64,000 bases of DNA from Micavibrio sp. UBA6139 (GTDB lineage: Bacteria; Pseudomonadota; Alphaproteobacteria; Micavibrionales; Micavibrionaceae), in the NCBI GenBank assembly GCA_002423285.1, contig DIVF01000006.1, positions 56,053 through 120,052 on the forward strand. Reading direction: 5' to 3'. The notes below the pieces were generated by a model that did not search any database, had not been told where the DNA came from, and saw only the letters and a list, made by a program, of their open reading frames with translations. The translations under genes and the position numbers were made by a program. Of the stretch, positions 61,832 to 64,000 are shown in pieces; positions within the stretch are counted from its first letter, which is position 1, and each line of letters starts with the position of its first letter.

Positions 61832-63622
61832 TCAGTAAACCCGTGCTTTCGGTGGAACGGCTTCAACTTCATCGGTCAAGGTGGTCAGAATAACCGGGCG
61901 GTAACCAAGCGTTGCCTGCCCCTTATCATCAACCCATGCCAAGGTGTGTTTCAGCCATTTAACGTCATCACGGTCCGGGAAATCTTCCCGCGCCTGTGCG
62001 CCACGGCTTTCTTCACGATTGCATGCGCCTTCAATCGTTGGAACGCATTGATAGAGCAAGTTATCAAGCTCCAGCGTTTCAACCAGATCGGTGTTGAAAA
62101 TCAACGAACGGTCGGACACGCCAATATCGGCCAATTCAGCAAAACATTCCTGAACCAGCTTGCGGCCCTCTTCCAGCGTTTCACCGGTACGGAACACGGC
62201 GGCATGGTTTTGCATGGTCCGCTGCATTTTATTGCGCAATTGTGCCGTTGTGGTTTTGCCCGATGCATTGCGGTAATGATCAAAACGCGCCAGTGCTTTA
62301 TCGCCCGTATCACGCCCCAGTGGCTTATGCTTTTGCCCCGGGGTGACGGTTTCCGCAGCGCGGATCGCAGCGGCGCGGCCAAAGACGACCAGATCGAGAA
62401 GCGAATTAGAACCAAGACGGTTCGCGCCATGAACAGAAACGCAAGCCGCTTCACCAATCGCCATCAGACCCTTCACCACACGGTTCGGATCTTCTGCGGT
62501 TGGGTTCAATACTTCGGTGTGAACATTGGTTGGGATACCGCCCATATTGTAGTGAACGGTTGGCAGGACCGGAATTGGGTCCTTGGTTACATCAACACCG
62601 GCAAACACGCGCGCTGTTTCGGCAATGCCGGGCAGACGCGAATGGATGATATCCGGGTCCAGATGTTCAAGGTGCAGGTGAATATGATCTTTATGTTCGC
62701 CGACGCCGCGACCTTCGCGAATTTCAATCGTCATGGAACGGGATACAACATCGCGTGATGCCAGATCCTTGGCGGATGGCGCGTAACGCTCCATAAACCG
62801 TTCGCCTTCGGAGTTGGTCAGGTAACCGCCCTCACCACGAACACCTTCTGTAATCAGGCATCCGGCGCCATAAACGCCCGTTGGGTGGAACTGAACAAAT
62901 TCCATATCCTGTAATGGAATGCCAGCACGCAGAGCCATTGCCCCGCCATCACCGGTGCAGGTGTGCGCGGATGTGCAAGAGAAGTAAGCACGGCCATAAC
63001 CGCCCGTTGCCAGCACGGTTTGATGACCACGGAAGCGGTGGATGGTGCCATCCATCAAATTCCACGCCATCACACCCAAGCATTCGCCGTTATCACCCAT
63101 GATCAGATCAAGCGCGATATATTCAATGAAGAATTCAGCGTTATGTTTCAGGGCCTGCTGATACAGCGTATGCAAAATCGCATGGCCTGTCCGGTCAGCC
63201 GCCGCGCAAGTGCGCTGTGCCGTGCCCTTGCCGTAATGGGTGGTCATGCCGCCGAAAGCGCGTTGGTAAATTTTACCGTCTGCTGTGCGGCTGAACGGAA
63301 CGCCGTAATGTTCCAGTTCGATAATGGCCGGAATGGCCTCTTTACACATATATTCAATCGCGTCCTGGTCGCCCAACCAATCCGACCCCTTGATGGTGTC
63401 ATAAAAGTGAAAGCGCCAATCATCTTCACCCATGTTGCCAAGGGCCGCCGAGATACCGCCCTGCGCCGCCACGGTGTGGGAGCGTGTCGGGAAGACTTTG
63501 GAAATACAGGCTGTGCGCAGCCCCTTTTCCGCCATGCCGAATGTGGCGCGCAAACCTGCACCGCCCGCACCAACAACAATGACGTCATATTCGTGATCGA
63601 TAATTTGATAATTCTGTGTCAT
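61832..63622 (-). CDS. sdhA: Succinate dehydrogenase flavoprotein subunit
   Basis: Oxidises succinate to fumarate with covalently bound FAD. 596 residues. DVIVVGAGGAGLRATFGMAE (about 13-32) is the FAD loop; the flavin-linked His is in SHTVAAQGGISAALGN (about 47-62). The dicarboxylate site has HPTGVYGAGCLITEGVRGEG (about 250-269), with the catalytic Arg, and HYNMGGIPTNVHTE. It ends EVEAVPPKARVY, the common alphaproteobacterial C-terminus. It is nine bases after sdhD. Confidence 0.98.
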   Translation of the reverse strand: MTQNYQIIDHEYDVIVVGAGGAGLRATFGMAEKGLRTACISKVFPTRSHTVAAQGGISAALGNMGEDDWRFHFYDTIKGSDWLGDQDAIEYMCKEAIPAIIELEHYGVPFSRTADGKIYQRAFGGMTTHYGKGTAQRTCAAADRTGHAILHTLYQQALKHNAEFFIEYIALDLIMGDNGECLGVMAWNLMDGTIHRFRGHQTVLATGGYGRAYFSCTSAHTCTGDGGAMALRAGIPLQDMEFVQFHPTGVYGAGCLITEGVRGEGGYLTNSEGERFMERYAPSAKDLASRDVVSRSMTIEIREGRGVGEHKDHIHLHLEHLDPDIIHSRLPGIAETARVFAGVDVTKDPIPVLPTVHYNMGGIPTNVHTEVLNPTAEDPNRVVKGLMAIGEAACVSVHGANRLGSNSLLDLVVFGRAAAIRAAETVTPGQKHKPLGRDTGDKALARFDHYRNASGKTTTAQLRNKMQRTMQNHAAVFRTGETLEEGRKLVQECFAELADIGVSDRSLIFNTDLVETLELDNLLYQCVPTIEGACNREESRGAQAREDFPDRDDVKWLKHTLAWVDDKGQATLGYRPVILTTLTDEVEAVPPKARVY

Positions 63623-63630
63623 GGGAAGCC

Positions 63631-64000
63631 CTAGCCAGCAAACGCAATTTTAAGGATGGAAAAGATACAAGCAATTGCCGCCGCGAAGAAAAACAACTTC
63701 ATCGCAATCAGCTTCACCAGTTTGAAACCTTCGTTATGGATGTAATCCTCAACAATCACCTGTGTGCCCAAGGACGCATGGTAGAATGTCGAAATGACCG
63801 CCAGAATCATCAAAACCGCATTCAGCGGCTGTGCCAGCCAAGCGGTGAATGTTGCGTAATCAACAACGCCCATATGCGTGACCGACCACACCAGCCAGAT
63901 CATCAGACCCAGATTGGAAATCGCGGTGACACGTTGATGCATCCAGTGATGAACGCCGCTATGCGTAGACCCAGTACCACGTGCAACGGACAGGGGGCTG
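63631..64000 (-). CDS. sdhD: Succinate dehydrogenase membrane anchor subunit D, N-terminus beyond the window
   Basis: About 122 residues are visible and the 5' end is outside. The frame is open past the window edge. STHSGVHHWMHQRVTAISNL carries the SdhD quinone-site Ser and Arg and the HWM(H)QRxTA motif. Three membrane helices follow; FYHASLGTQVIVEDYIHNEG (about residue 70) holds the heme-ligand His and the Asp-Tyr pair. The gene directly precedes sdhA; sdhC should lie just outside the window. Confidence 0.93.
   Translation of the reverse strand, partial: SPLSVARGTGSTHSGVHHWMHQRVTAISNLGLMIWLVWSVTHMGVVDYATFTAWLAQPLNAVLMILAVISTFYHASLGTQVIVEDYIHNEGFKLVKLIAMKLFFFAAAIACIFSILKIAFAG

Noticed and set aside
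61826..62758. Plus-strand frame of 310 codons opposite sdhA
   Set aside because: sdhA is certain from its FAD and active-site motifs; the other frame is a by-product of its codon use.
1..64000. tRNA genes, CRISPR arrays, insertion sequences, prophage
   Set aside because: No cloverleaf with a GTTCRANYC T-loop in a plausible position, no regularly spaced repeats, and no transposase or integrase among the frames.

Overview
The window is a 64 kb stretch of an alphaproteobacterial chromosome with typical housekeeping content and no phage, insertion sequence, CRISPR array or recognisable tRNA. The alphaproteobacterial signs are a 41-residue L36, an FtsZ with a long Gln/Pro-rich linker, a split PntAA/PntAB transhydrogenase, an alpha-type sdh locus, GANTC (CcrM-type) clusters near ftsZ and CtrA-type TTAA-N7-TTAA sites. 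Composition is roughly 50-55% GC by eye. A Micavibrio-like or Rhodospirillales-related lineage fits, but the genus cannot be proven from the sequence alone.

Layout. 1-3506 (minus): the elongasome operon mreB-mreC-mreD-mrdA, with mrdA cut by the window edge. 3724-4341: rpmJ and a DUF3307 membrane protein. 4500-16195: an accessory block with a cNMP-binding EAL protein, a 1078-residue FecR/FG-GAP surface protein ending in a type I secretion C-terminus, and, convergent to it, an operon tolC-ABC-hlyD-CHASE2/adenylate cyclase. 16395-19399: pntAA-pntAB-pntB. 19508-23666: an EF-hand protein, three tandem alpha/beta hydrolases and a small unknown gene. 23826-30496 (minus): lpxC, a queuosine-salvage protein, bamD, recN and ligA. 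30780-31502: two small unknown genes on the plus strand.

31629-52349 is the division and cell-wall (dcw) cluster, read on the minus strand as rsmH-ftsL-ftsI-murE-murF-mraY-murD-ftsW-murG-murC-murB-ddl-ftsQ-X-ftsA-ftsZ. It carries two unusual additions: an oppositely oriented lipase-like gene between murG and murC, and an unknown, possibly kinase-fold gene (X) between ftsQ and ftsA. No mraZ lies in front of rsmH; instead there is about 500 bp of non-coding DNA with DnaA-box-like sequences. Beyond it come rnpB (RNase P RNA), an AmpD/AmiD-type amidase, a purine nucleoside phosphorylase, a UMF1-type MFS transporter, msrA, an old-yellow-enzyme reductase and a DUF1761 protein. The window ends in a split succinate dehydrogenase locus: sdhD-sdhA at the right edge, and sdhB about 2.2 kb away behind a small unknown gene, an aldo-keto reductase, a 4-oxalocrotonate-tautomerase-like protein and another small unknown gene.

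The most interesting assembly is 4500-16195. A putative cAMP-responsive c-di-GMP phosphodiesterase, a putative adenylate cyclase with a periplasmic CHASE2 sensor, a complete type I secretion machine and one large predicted substrate sit together. This could be a self-contained second-messenger-controlled surface-adhesin system. Second most interesting is the cell-cycle control DNA: seven GANTC sites plus an exact DnaA box in front of ftsZ.
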